Assembly (NCBI GenBank): GCA_905160935.1
Contig: CAJHZI010000497.1
Coordinates: 995,001 to 1,059,000 of the forward strand
Length of the DNA: 64,000 nt
Source of the DNA: Enchytraeus crypticus
Taxonomy: Eukaryota; Annelida; Clitellata; Enchytraeida; Enchytraeidae
Direction of reading: 5' to 3'
The notes under the pieces are model-generated. The model searched no databases and was not told where the DNA came from. It was given only the letters and a program-made list of their open reading frames with translations. Of the stretch, positions 1 to 16,679 are shown piece after piece. The stretch's first letter is position 1, and every line of letters begins with the position of its first letter. The position numbers were made by a program, and so were the translations under genes.

Positions 1-76
1 AACAACTTACGTATATGACAGTGAAAAGAGAATGTCAGAAAGATGACTATGTTATCCATATACCACTCTCGCGCTG

Positions 77-77
77 G

Positions 78-113
<36 letters not shown>

Positions 114-120
114 TTCACTC
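77..120. repeat. (TC)n microsatellite
   Basis: Uninterrupted CT dinucleotides with one TTT break, next to the 21-bp minisatellite. Confidence 0.95.
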
Positions 121-124
121 GCGA

Positions 125-330
125 CCTTTGAATCACTGAACATGCCCTATGAGTCACTGAACATGACCTATGAGTTACTGAACATGACCTATGAGTCACT
201 GAGCATGACCTCTGAGTCACTGAACAGGACCTATGAGTCACTGAACATGACCTATGAGTCACTGAACATGACCTCTGAGTCACTGAACAGGACCTTTGAG
301 TCACTGAACATGACCTTGAGTCACCGAACT
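125..330 (+). repeat. 21-bp minisatellite carrying TGAGTCA
   Basis: About nine copies of a 21-bp unit of the form CACTGAACATGACCTATGAG. Eight copies keep a perfect TGAGTCA (starts at 150, 192, 213, 234, 255, 276, 297 and 317); the copy at 171 has TGAGTTA. Open in two frames only because 21 is divisible by three; not a gene. It lies upstream of slo1 exon A, probably in an intron. Confidence 0.95.
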
Positions 331-435
331 GCTTATTGCCAGGTCCATAGCATATAACTCCATATATTTCTATCTTCTGCTTTCCTCATTTCTCTATCAA
401 CATACAAATTGGTTATCAAATCATTCAGCTTCCCA
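330..435 (-). mobile_element. LINE 3'-end relic
   Basis: Reverse strand of the common non-LTR tail: AACTGCTTATTGCCAGGTCC ATAGCATATAA and following match, though decayed, the tails at 9856, 46215 and 49050. Confidence 0.45.
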
Positions 436-606
436 AGAAGGCTAACGTTTATAATTTATGATAATTAATAACTACTCCTTTTGAATAAACTAAATGGCTG
501 CAACGGCACGTACAGTAAACAGTAGATTTTATATAAACAAGGACAGACGAAAATATTGGTGTTTTGTAAGAAGAAAATTAATGTGAAATATGACTATTAT
601 GAACAG

Positions 607-6076
<5,470 letters not shown>

Positions 6077-6110
6077 AAAAGACTGTTGCTACATTGTTTC
6101 AATGCAGTAG

Positions 6111-6131
6111 AATAAATTCTAATACAATAAA
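6111..6131 (+). terminator. slo1: Poly(A) signals of slo1
   Basis: AATAAA occurs at 6111-6116 and again at 6126-6131, 35-55 bases after the channel stop codon. This would give a very short 3' UTR. Other AATAAA matches occur in AT-rich DNA further right, so the true cleavage site is unproven. Confidence 0.45.
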
Positions 6132-6967
6132 ATACAATGAGTGCAATGCAACAGGTTGCATTAAAGTTCCATAGAGTATAGTTACGCTTCAAGAAAATGA
6201 AATACGATTTCACAAGTTTTCAAATCATTAAGAAAATAATATAAAATTATATAATAATCTATTTCTATATTTTACTATTTACAAAAACAAATGACAACCA
6301 AAGACATGGTGAAACTGTCAGTCAATATAATAAAACGTATGCATACCTCTACATCAGACATATGCACACACAATACTTTCAAGAATGTTAAACTCAGACA
6401 CATTTATCCCGGTGTTTTACTAAATCTCAGTACTACACGTGATTGACTTTAGAGTAAAACAATATTCGATGCTATTGAAAATAATATTGTAAAGTATTTT
6501 ATAAAATGTTTAACTTGCGTGCATTATGCTTAGCCTATATTGTGAACATCGTTTACTCCGTCCGTTAATAAATTAAATTTTATGAAACCATCCAGACCCG
6601 CTTATCAAGCAACATACATCTGCTAATTACTATGTGCTCCTTTGAGCCCGCTAAAATCACCAAGTGTTCTTTTCTATTCGTTAAAAGTATGGAATTCTTT
6701 ACATTATTCTAATGATTGACTTGGATGATGGAGAATCAATCAATCAATATATCAATATCTTTATAAAACACCGTAACTGCAGAATGATGCAACAGTGCGA
6801 AATATAGAGGAGAGTACATGTTTTATTAGAGCGTTCAATTTTTCTATTACACCGAAATCAATGCACCTCTGAATCATATCTTTTCTTTACCACACCTGCT
6901 TTAGTTGCCTCTGCTCGAACACGTGCAGTTGTTGGATGATTGTTTGAAGAGACTTATTATTTGAAGT

Positions 6968-6998
<31 letters not shown>

Positions 6999-8150
6999 GA
7001 AGAGGAAGAAGAGATAGCGAGAAAGAGATTAGATAACTTCTGTAATGAATACTAACAATAAGAACTAATAAATTTTTTAATATTTAACTTTAAAAAGTGC
7101 TACTGCATATGAACTAAGGAAGGCTATGGGAAACCACCTCAAACGCTATATTTTCCCAGCAATAGGCTAACTAAGGTGTGGATAAATCATAGTCTTTATA
7201 GAGTATTAATTGTTGATCGAAGGAATTCTTTTTATGGAGTATGAAATCAGCATGTGAGTTGGAATATGGATTGGACCCACCACTTACACACTAAAGAGAA
7301 ATAGTGTTGCTGTTGGCTTTCTATTCGAGTAAGATCACGATCAATTTCATTGAGTTGCAAACAGTTAATTTACGAGAGTTATATGAAAAGGATATAGTGA
7401 AATTGCATTTGGTTAATTATACAACTATGCCTATACAAATATTTCATACAATATGAAATAATCATAACATAGCATTTAATTGCATTTTTGTTGTCACGTG
7501 GGCACATTTGAATTTATATTATATTTCAGGAGATATGTGATTTTTTACAGAATGTATTATTTGCTTTATTTTGAAATGCGTTTTTGTGTATAGAGCCGCG
7601 ACTGCTTTGAAGTTGTTTGTTATGTTATTGAAGATATATCGAATACATAGAGGAGCCACATATACAATTATACATGTATATCCATGAACATTTGATCTTA
7701 AATGATATTTGATAAGTTGCATAAATGATTTGCGTATGTTTCATGCATTTTGATTTGTGTTAATGATTGAATTTTAACTTAATAATTGGTTAAATTTTGA
7801 TTGTTAAGTACTGATCTAGAATGTATTTATTTCATGTGTAAATAAAATTTATATTTTAATTAACACATAATTGTATAATGATTTTGTCAATACAACATTT
7901 TAATTGCACTGCTAAGTGTAGGCCTATGTAAAATAAACTCTTGCTTGAATTGTTTAATGTAGGCGCTGATCAGTGACAGTCTTTTTCTAAATGAACCGTG
8001 TGCTTTTACACGCAGTATTTTGTTATACACTGTGACTCACTGATACCGTGTTATTAAATGAAGATTAAAGTCGTATAATAGTAGAACGATTATCCATGTT
8101 GATATTCTCACTTTTATCATCATATATCATTATTAGATATTTTATTATTA
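6132..8150. other. AT-rich intergenic DNA after slo1
   Basis: No gene seen. Holds a (GA)n run at 6976-6999, a decayed GA-family SINE body at about 7100-7310, and otherwise long A/T-rich sequence with many stops in all frames. Confidence 0.6.
7100..7310 (+). mobile_element. GA-family SINE body, decayed
   Basis: GAACTAAGGAAGGCTATGGG AAACCACCTCAAA, then a TTTTCCCAGCAATAGGCTAA block and TTGTTGATCGAAGGA. Matches 26090-26320 and 58500-58765. Confidence 0.65.
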
Positions 8151-8154
8151 TTAA

Positions 8155-8262
8155 TAACCTCCTTGACATTGCCTTATGGCGAGGAACCGGACGATAAGTT
8201 CTTATTGATTGATTGATTTATTTATTGATTGATTGATGGACTGATCGATTGATTGATTGATT
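8155..8262 (+). mobile_element. SINE-like repeat with (GATT)n tail
   Basis: CCTTGACATTGCCTTATGGC GAGGAACCGGACGATAAG, then GATTGATTGATT repeats. A near copy lies at 23978-24050 and a reverse copy at 41130-41200. Confidence 0.65.
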
Positions 8263-8382
8263 AATCCGTCGGTTATTTTCACGATTACCCTGGTCTCTCA
8301 GTTCTGTTCACCTAGTCAGGAAAACCTCCTCCTCCTTGTGCTGTTGAGACCGTACTAGGCAGAGTTATTTCTGAAGTTCAAA

Positions 8383-8442
8383 GACTGCTTGGCCCCTTCT
8401 ATAAGAGCCCAGGGGCTCTCTTATAGAAGGGGCCAAGCAGTC
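8383..8442. repeat. 60-bp hairpin
   Basis: GACTGCTTGGCCCCTTCTAT AAGAGCCC is followed at once by its reverse complement with a 2-base insertion. Loop is about 1 base. Confidence 0.92.
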
Positions 8443-8576
8443 GTAGAGGTCGCCCCACTGAGGTCTGCCTTGTGGATACTGACCAGTAATACTATTTCCA
8501 TCTCCATAAGAGTTCGCCTATTCCGGACGTTAATTTTTCAAATCTACTCCATGGATCGGCAATATGGAGCGTTCTG

Positions 8577-9047
8577 ATGGCGGACATCAAGAAGCCCGAA
8601 GATTTACAAATACTATACTGCCACAGCTCTTACGAGTGTCACTTCCAGATTGCCTTCAAAATGTGTACATCAGGTGTAGATTCCAATAACACCACTGATC
8701 TGGGTAGTAGTAGTATGCACTTTTGCGCACCGACGTGTGCAAGCAACACTAGCAGTCGTAGGTACGGGAAAAAGAAATTTTTGGGAAAAAAACTTTGGAT
8801 TTGTCTAGGAACAAATCCAAAGGCGAAGACTGAGGTGGTTTCGCGATGTCTACAGAACAAGTGGGAGCCGACTAACATATCAACTCCTCTAATGAGACTG
8901 ATCCTCCCTGTGGATAATCCAACGAACGGTACCAAAGACAACTTGGCTCAAGCAGATAGAGGACATAAGAGTCAGCAGAAATATCAACGAGACCAGAATG
9001 ACCCGTATCGTACTCGGTTAAGCTGCACGTCAGTTGAACGAAGTTAA
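8577..9047 (+). other. Unrecognised 156-codon ORF overlapping a 5S-like repeat
   Basis: MADIKKPEDLQILYCHSSYE to stop at 9047. No family recognised; composition and the 5S-like 3' end suggest it is non-coding repeat rather than a gene. Confidence 0.15.
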
Positions 9048-9240
9048 GCTCCATCGCGCCGAATAGTACTTTGTGGGCAACCACTTTAGAAGACCGAGTG
9101 TCGACAGCTTTGAATGTAAATAATCCCCAGGGGGTTGGAGGTTATTCTTAAATCCGCGCAGGCTGTTATTGGAGCGCCAACAAGAGGGAACGATTAATAA
9201 TAATGTTGGAGAGGAATGGAGGAAATAACGAAAACTAGAA
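9020..9240 (+). mobile_element. 5S-rRNA-derived repeat (SINE3-like) or 5S pseudogene
   Basis: 9027-9112 aligns along its length with the 3' two-thirds of animal 5S rRNA: CACGTC, GAAGTTAAGC, TAGTACTT, TGGGCAACC, GAAGACCGAGTG and GCTTT occur in order at near-correct spacing. The body that follows (TTATTCTTAAATCCGCGCAG GCTG to GGAGAGGAATGGAGG) recurs at 42030-42150 without the 5S head. 5S-headed SINEs are known in animals; the alignment was done by eye. Confidence 0.6.
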
Positions 9241-9488
9241 AAACAAAAACGGAAACCAAGAAAGAAAACTATGTAGCACATGCGGTATGTCATGTGTGTA
9301 ATTATACGACCAAACAAAATAATCAATAATAAAAGGATCGGCCAGCAAGGACACCGTAACTGAGATTAGATAACCATTGGCACTTACTGCAGAGTAGTAT
9401 CTTAGAAACCGATCCCGTTCAGGAGCCCTCAGCTAGATCAAAGAAAAAGAAGCAGATGAATAGAGTTTTTATTTTACTATCCATTACG

Positions 9489-9615
9489 GCAGGAGCCAGT
9501 GGCGATGTCGGAAGGCTGGAGCCAGTGGCGATGTCGGTAAGATTGCGAGGTTCAAATCCTGGCCTCGCCCGTCACTGACACCGCTTTCGAGCGAGGAAAC
9601 TGAGGTTAACATTAG
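9489..9615 (+). mobile_element. tRNA-derived SINE, copy 2 (head doubled)
   Basis: GGAGCCAGTGGCGATGTCGG occurs twice in a row, then GAGGTTCAAATCCTGG and GAGGAAACTGAGGTTAAC. Confidence 0.75.
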
Positions 9616-9667
9616 CCTTTTGTAGCTTTTATCCATTTTCATGTCCGAGATTTGAAAGTTCAGTGCT

Positions 9668-9768
9668 CAGTGGATACAATTCCTATAGGAATTGTATCAG
9701 TATCAGAATTCATATCAGTATCAGAATTCATTTATTTACAATTCCTATAGGAATTGTATCCACTGAGA
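9668..9768. repeat. Nested palindrome
   Basis: Outer arms GTGGATACAATTCC / GGAATTGTATCCAC; each arm also contains the self-complementary ACAATTCCTATAGGAATTGT. The middle holds a TCAGTATCAGAATTCATA tandem pair. Confidence 0.9.
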
Positions 9769-9855
9769 GTGAGTTCGCCTACAAACTGGTCATACACAAA
9801 TTTTAAGACATTGAATAACAAATATATGTACATTAGATCAGTGCTCTAACTCTAG

Positions 9856-10045
9856 TGCACTGATTACTGGCAGGTCCATGGCATATAATTCTTCCAACCA
9901 ATTCTATATTCAGCCTTCCTTTTCACCTCTATATATGAATCTTTATCAGATTATCCAGCATCCCAAGTCTCGGATTACCTCTCTTTTACCTTGCATTCTT
10001 CCATTTGGTTATTACATCCCTTAGCAAACCATCCCCAGTAAATTT
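9856..10045 (-). mobile_element. LINE 3'-end relic
   Basis: GCACTGATTACTGGCAGGTC CATGGCATATAATTCTTCC matches the end of the non-LTR element on the reverse strand; nearly the same as 46215-46410. Confidence 0.6.
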
Positions 10046-10307
10046 GTAAAACAATGATCGATTTGCAAATGGTTTTCGATCAGCGACGATTCAGCTTTAA
10101 GCATTAATTAATCTATTTGGATAATGAAGCAATGATACATTTCCTGAAGAAGATGCAAAGTGGCTAGGCGTAAGGTTTGGGTTACATTACCACTACCCCG
10201 AAGGGGACATTTTTAAAACCTTTGTTTTAAATCCTGTGAATTTTGGGGGAACTTCAAATTGAGTAATGGTGTGTTGTGCTTTTTGAATTTATCGCGAAAA
10301 TGCCCTT

Positions 10308-10380
10308 TCATATATATATGTATATATATGTATATATATATATATATATATATCAATATCATTAATAATAATAATAATAA
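10308..10380. repeat. (TA)n and (AAT)n microsatellites
   Basis: TA repeats to about 10353, then AAT repeats that form the tail of the reverse-strand SINE at 10370-10520. Confidence 0.9.
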
Positions 10381-10520
10381 TAATAAAGGTTTAACGTCCG
10401 TTTCCTCATCCAGGGATGATGTTAGGGACGTCCCCAACAGCACACATCACTACAGATCAATTCACCCAGACCAATCTGCGAAAGAAATGTGCTGAGGAGA
10501 AGTAAGGTCCTAAACGAAAG
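10370..10520 (-). mobile_element. SINE-like repeat with (AAT)n tail
   Basis: TAAAGGTTTAACGTCCGTTT CCTC, GGGACGTCCCCAACAG and CAATTCACCCAGACCAAT match 3660-3800 closely. Confidence 0.7.
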
Positions 10521-10524
10521 GTGA

Positions 10525-11280
10525 TCAAAAAATGGTCAAGGTAGATTGATTATGTCTATGGCGGGAAAAGGTAAGTTTTAAGCTTGCTAGAGAATGTTGA
10601 AAGAGAAAAACATGAGCGAAGATTAGCAGGTAAAGAGTTCCAGATTGTGGGTGCTGCGTAACAACATGAACGTCTGCCCAATGACGTGAGAACATTTGGA
10701 ACTGAGAGGAGATTGGCATCGGTGGAGCGAAGTGTACGTGAGGGACGATAGGGAAGAAGAATTTCAGATAAGTAAGAAGGCTTACCAAATCACAGAGTTT
10801 TGAAAGTTAATAGAGCTATTTTACATTTTATGCGTTGATTAACAGGGAGCCAAAAAAGATTGCGAAGTAGAGAAAGACAGCGAAATTGAAGTCGAGAGGC
10901 AACCCATGTAATAATTACAGTAGTCGAGCTTTGAATGAACTATAGAATTAGCAAGGATAGTGGCTGAACTTCTAGTAAGGGATGGACGTATTTGCCTAAT
11001 CTGACGAATCTGAAAGAAAGAAGCGCGACTAACAGAAGAGATATGGGATTTAAAGTCAAGGTTTTCATCAAATATGACTCCAAGAGGTTTTTGGCGGATC
11101 AAGAAGGTGAAAGAACAAGGTTCTGAAAATTAACAGAGTTATTGGAAATTTTACTTCTTTGCAAAGGAGTGCCAATTAAAAGATATTCAGTTTTGCAGGG
11201 ATTAACAGCAAGACAGTTAGCACCAAACCAGGAGTAAATCTTGTCTAGAATGGATGAGAGCTTATTGTCAGCTGACATGC
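10525..11280 (-). pseudogene. LINE (CR1/L2-like) RT C-terminal fragment
   Basis: On the reverse strand, PLGVIFDENLDFKSHIS and NSIVHSKLDYCN (11102-10839) are hallmark blocks of the region after the palm of non-LTR reverse transcriptases; the continuation to 10525 matches the element's last part in broken frames. Internal stops make it a relic. Confidence 0.75.
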
Positions 11281-12183
11281 AGAGATTCTCAAAATATGCT
11301 CTTCGTTATAAAAACCAGCCCTTTTTGTTCGTCTTAAAAATGCTTCTAGGTGGTTTCTGTCATCAGCAGAAGTAAACCCCCACCAAAATTGTGAGGCGTA
11401 GAGTAATTTACTAAGAGTAGAAGCCTGGAACACTATCTGAAGTAGTTCATTTGATAGACCTTTTATGCGCAAGGAGTATAAAGCAAAAATATTACTTGAA
11501 CATGAGGATATAGGATTGGATATATGAGAAGAAAAGGAAAAATTACACGAAATTGTGACTCCCAAACACTTGAGATTTGAGACTCGTTCTATTCCATCTA
11601 AATAGGGCGATTCAATTATTTGACGCTTATAGCTAGGTGACTTAAAGACTATTTCCTTAGATTTACTTCTGTTTAGCTGTAGATTATTTACTGAAGCCCA
11701 TCTTTCTAAGTTCATTTATTCTACTTCAGTTAAATATAAATGTGATGATGGTACTATGAGATATGTATCATCAGCAAATTTTAGTAAAGAATTTGCTGAA
11801 TGGATTGTCCTTAGATCAGAGGAAACAACAGTAAATGCAGGAGGACCAAATGACAGAGCCTTGGACAACACTTGCATTTATTGTTTTAGGAGAGGATAAT
11901 TGACCTTCGAAGATGAGAACGTATGAGAACAGTCAGATAAGAAGCTAGCAATCCACCCATTAACAGATTCAGGAATATTCAGCTTGCAAAGCTTTGAAAT
12001 CATCTGTGAATGTTTGACGGTATCAGATGCCTTACTGAAATCAAGAGCTATCACTCTAACAAATTTTTGGTCTTCAAGTATTGAGGATATTTTGTGAAAG
12101 AGAGTGATAAGGGTGGCAGTGGGAGAACCTGTTGGTCGAAAAGCAAACTGGTTAGCAAGGTCAAGGTCGGGAGGTGGAGACAA
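11245..12183 (-). pseudogene. LINE (CR1/L2-like) RT domain fragment
   Basis: Reverse strand: NQFAFRPTGSPTATLI, VRVIALDFSKASDTVKHS (motif A region, 12183-11878), FADDTYLI (catalytic box, about 11789-11755) and SKCLG-type thumb blocks such as NLKCLGVTIS (11715-11245). Stops and a frame break separate the pieces. A second, different LINE joins it at about 11280 in the same orientation. Confidence 0.8.
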
Positions 12184-13236
12184 GAGCGCCGGGTACCCTG
12201 TATGATACCCTTGTGATAATCAACAAAACAATTGTACTTAAGTGTTACAACACCAATATATTACAGAATGAACAGATACTGTGGTCTGCTCCGTCTATTA
12301 ACCTTTGCACAAACCTCTTACCGTCCTCTCTGTTGGTCGAGCTTTGGTCAATGTATACCAAATTGTATAATACCAAGTGGCACTTTGGCTACTGATCAAG
12401 AGGTCTAGAAGGAACCATTCTGTTAGTTCTGTCAAAAACATTAGTCTAGTTGCTATTTATCTATAGAATTGGTGCTTGTCTGGTAGTGACTCTACCCTTA
12501 GTGGCAGTGCTACTGGATTGTGGCTTCATACCAAAGTTTGAATTCAGCATTTTAGGGTCATTGAGATTGTTCTATATAAATAGGTCTTTTAACGGTTTAT
12601 ATCGGAATCATAAATGTGTAAAATCCGTAAATATATAGCAACACTGAGCGCTCGCAAGACTAATAGCAGGAACTCAGAAACGACTATTCGTCTCACCACA
12701 GCGTAGTTAACAATATAATGCGCTGTAGAAAATTAGTCGAGCAGAGCGACGAGTAAAGTGACGACAGCCTCTCACTTCAACGATCAGCGAACGTAATATG
12801 GTTCAGCATAGACAATTCACTAGCAATGCCTTCACCTTCTCGGTCATAACTTTAAAATTCTGTTTCACTTAAATTAATAAAGTTAAACTTAATAAACAAA
12901 ATTTAATATATTACAGTTTAAAAAACTAATCTTCCAAGTCACATGTTAACTCTACGAAGACCGAGAGTAAAGTGAATTCATATCCAGCAGGCCAGTGGAC
13001 AGAATTCAAAAACAGATACAATTAGCGATACAGAAAGATACCACTAGAGATATCTAATAATACAGATAAACGAACACTGTGGCATGAATACACAGTTGCG
13101 ACGCACGAGACCTAGTGGAAAGTAGGCCTACAGCTACCAAAGATCATCTAAACAAATGACATCCAGTTTAGAACATAACAAGATATCCACAATGACATTC
13201 AGCATATAAAAAGAATATAATATCAATCCGTGACTG
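12184..13236. other. Intergenic, possible LTR remnant
   Basis: No gene seen. If the gypsy relic to the right ends with the purine tract at about 13240-13248 (reverse strand), its 3' LTR would begin TGTCAGTCACGG near 13239 and run leftward into this stretch. I could not find the other LTR. Confidence 0.3.
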
Positions 13237-13355
13237 ACACCCCCCTAGCTTCAGCAACTCCGAGATGAATACTTGGTGGTGGTGAAGCGATAACACCGGA
13301 TTGATATGCAGTCAACCAAGTTAACAGATAAAGTGTCACACAGCAAATTAAATAA

Positions 13356-13358
<3 letters not shown>

Positions 13359-13404
<46 letters not shown>

Positions 13405-13418
13405 TATCTATATATATG
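13359..13418. repeat. (TA)n microsatellite
   Basis: Long TA run, part of the left flank of the gypsy relic. Confidence 0.95.
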
Positions 13419-13552
13419 GTTGCAGTCCTAACAGTCCTTTCGATGAAGACCACAGCTCCCATTCTGATATATCTTCATATATATCTAGTATGAATCAAAC
13501 TCAACGCTAAAAGACTCGAGTAAAAACTCAACCCCACCGCTACTATCAACGA

Positions 13553-14662
13553 TCACTCTACGCATCTGGGCAGATAATCGGCAGTCTGATTCAATACGCC
13601 GGCGACATGGTGGACTGTGATGTTGTAACGAGACAGGCTGAGGGCCCACCTGGTGAGTTTCGGGGATTTAGGAGAACAGAACGCGAGATATTGGAGTGGG
13701 TTGTGGTCGGTGTATAAGTGAATTTCATGACCATACACGAGATAGGATAATTTCTGAAGAGCGAAGATGATGGTATACGCCTCCTTTTCGATCGTCACTT
13801 AAGCAACAAATTGGCATGAAGCTCTTTGACAGCGCCTGAATCCAATTTGACACGGTAGGAGTGTTCAGAGAGTTTGACTGTCACAACTCCAGGACCAGTC
13901 CATTTAGACGAGAGCTTGTGAGTACTATCAGGCATCAAGACAAGCACTGTATCTCCAACCTTAAAGAACTTATCCTTAGCACTTTTATTGTATTGGTGCC
14001 CATAGGATTCTTCCATAGCTGCAGCATGATTTCTGGCGACAGCGTGATAAAGTTCTAAATTTTTCTTTAGCAGCGTTAAGTACTCGCCCACTTTCGCTCG
14101 CAGCTGCTTATTAAGAGTTGAGTTGCCTGACCAAGACTCTTTCAGAACTGACAATAGACCACGCGGAGTCTGTCCAAAAAACTAGCATGCGAGGCGACAC
14201 ACCTATTGTATCATTGGGAAGCTCTCTGTACGACCAGAGGAGGAATGGCAACTGGTTGTCTCAATCCCTTGGCTTATCACTGGCTAAGATGTGATGCAGC
14301 ATCTTCTTCAGGCTTTGATTAAACCTCTCTACCATGCTGTTGCCCTCTGGATGATAAGCAGTGGCAGTACACAGCTCAATGCTAAGCCTATCATAGACTT
14401 CTTGAGTAAGACCCGAAATCATCTTGGTCCCGTTGTCGCTGATGATGACTCTGGGTATACCGCAGGTTGTGAAAAAAGTTACTAGGGCGTCACAAAGTTC
14501 CTTTGCTGATAAAAACTTAGGGGCACAGCCATTGGCCACCGTTGGCCACCGTATTAAATTACAGACAGCAGTTAAAATATATGCATGTCCTCGAGAAGAC
14601 TTCACCATAAGGTTTGTTGACAAAAACCAAGGATTTTGAATTAACCTGTACATCAGAGGCAT
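13553..14662 (-). pseudogene. Ty3/gypsy retrotransposon relic: integrase then RNase H
   Basis: Reverse strand, in order: integrase core (14662-14261, with DNGTKM and YHPEGNSMVERFNQSL), integrase C-terminal part (14154-13795, with WTGPGVVTVKL and a GPY/F-like module), then RNase H (13798-13553, with EKEAYTIIFALQKL, TDHNPLQYL and LTRWALSL). A stop and a frameshift lie between the first two pieces, so it is dead. Integrase passes into RNase H within a few bases; reverse transcriptase is missing. In ordinary gypsy elements RNase H precedes integrase. Confidence 0.85.
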
Positions 14663-15235
14663 TTATGGCATTCGTAATAGAAGGTTTCATTACAATACAT
14701 TCATAGTTTCTATCAAAGCTTTTAACACCATCCTTATAGCATTGAAAACTCGCTCCTCAACTGATCTATTCCCCTCACCTCTGATCTAAGCAGACCAATT
14801 TCCTGTAGAGTCGCAGACACATCACAACGGTAGATGTCAACTGGTGGCAACGACTAAGATCAACAGCATAATACTTAGAAATCGAGATGGAAAGATTAAG
14901 ACAGATCTTAATAATGTTCTTCATGGTAGCCTTCCCCTTTGAATCACCCTATATCTTCAACATATGCTGCTAGCAAAGTCTATCCATATTGATAAACTTT
15001 AATTTAGTGTTAGTAAAAAATGTTATGTAAAAAATGATAAGTTAGTTACAATGAAAGTAAAAATGATAAAGTAAAATGATATAGTAAATATGATAAGTTA
15101 GTTTAATTTAAATATGAAATCCTATTTAGGATTTCATGTTCCTTATTGAAAGAGAAGCAGATATTGACCAAATGATCAACAGGTATGATTTTACAATTTT
15201 ATAAAGCAAAGCATAAAATCATAATCACCTTTCAG
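14663..15235. other. Intergenic, AT-rich
   Basis: No gene seen. AAATGATAAGTTAG-type short repeats at 15020-15110 and a small palindrome at about 15118-15139 (TGAAATCCTA / TAGGATTTCA). Confidence 0.5.
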
Positions 15236-16671
15236 CAGGGTTGGGTTTTTGCCATGGCAAAAAGAGTTTTTGCCAGGACACTGGAAAAACCAGTAAAATC
15301 CGTGAAAAACCCAACCACAAATGGCAAAAACCCTTCAAGCAGCAAATTACAAATTTCTTTAAGGACTATAATATAACTCTCCTACTTGAGTGTATTAGAG
15401 AGTCTACAGAGTTGTTGGCAAAGAAATACTTGGCCACTTGCAGGTCGATCTGATGTTTCGTTTTTGCGTCAGTGACCTGAACAAATCATTTTAGATCTGT
15501 TTGCAAGCGTGATCGCTTAGCTAGTGACTTAATGGATGTGGAAGCAATGCCGCAGCATTTTCAGATGCGCTGAGACACTTATCGGTGGTAATATCACTAG
15601 ATTTGACATCTGCTACTTCATTAGTGTGATGTTCGAAATCCCATGTGCCTGGCACCACTGCATGATCTGTGTCATTACCTCCAACTTCCAAGCAGAATTT
15701 CTTTGCATGATTAAGCAATCATTCTGACTTGTTACTCTGCACATGTCCACAGTTATTATGCTTAGTTTGTGCTCTCAGTTTCTCCCCCACTTGACGTTCT
15801 AATTATAAAAGTTTTGCCACACAGTTGATGATGGGCTACCACCTTTATTCATTCTTGTTTGCAAATTCTGTTGCAGAAGCGAATCGTGTTAAACATCTAA
15901 CATTAGTTCTCTAGAGACTAAACTTTATACATAAAGAATAAAGTTTAGTGACGAGATAAAGTATACAAGTGGGTAGTGAAGTGGAGTGCTATTTCGAATT
16001 TTTAACTTAATGCTCCTATTCCTGGTATTAACTAACTCCATCAAGTTAATAAAAGATTTTACAGATTTCAGCAAGTAGCAACATATTGAGATTAAAATTC
16101 ATTCTAAACCTCCATCCTAACTCTAAACCAAACTAAACCCCCGAGTCCTGGACTCGAACCAAACCCCACCCACAAGTCCGTAACCCTATAGGGCCTATAC
16201 ACAATCTAGAGTCCTGTAACTTAACAAACGTATTTTAGCGTTTACTTTATTAACTCGAAGTTAGTCTATTTAATTTAATTTGTTATTTATTAATTAATTT
16301 GGTTTATTTCATCCATGAATTATGATTGGGACAAAGCTTAAGAGGCTAACACTATTTTCAATTTAGACTCTCAGTATAATTTTGTGATGGACTACCCGCT
16401 ACACTATGGTGCAGATGTCTTGTCTGCTGCTTTTTAAAGAAATTTATTCAAAATTTAAGTTAACATTTGAAAATAAACATTTGAGAACTGTAATAAGAAC
16501 GGTTGTTGAGAGTGTTACTACTAAAAGTCTGAAACTTTTGTAAATAACACCCAATTTTTAATTTTAAATGTGGTTTTTTCCAGTTTTTGCCGCGGAGTTA
16601 TTGCCAGGATGGTTTTTTCTACGGATTTTACCATTTTTTTCCGGGTCTTTGCAAGAACTTGCCGAACTCTG
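15236..16671. mobile_element. hAT-like DNA transposon relic
   Basis: CAGGGTTGGGTTTTTGCC at the left and, inverted, GGCAGAGTTCGGCAAGTTCT at the right form imperfect terminal inverted repeats that share further inner blocks (GGTAAAATCCGT). CAGGG-type ends suit hAT elements. No clear target duplication and no intact transposase; assignment tentative. Confidence 0.4.
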
Positions 16672-16679
16672 CCATTAAG

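Noticed and set aside
47..357. Repeat ORFs (SLNMTYE / SVTHRSC)
   Set aside because: By-products of the 21-bp minisatellite.
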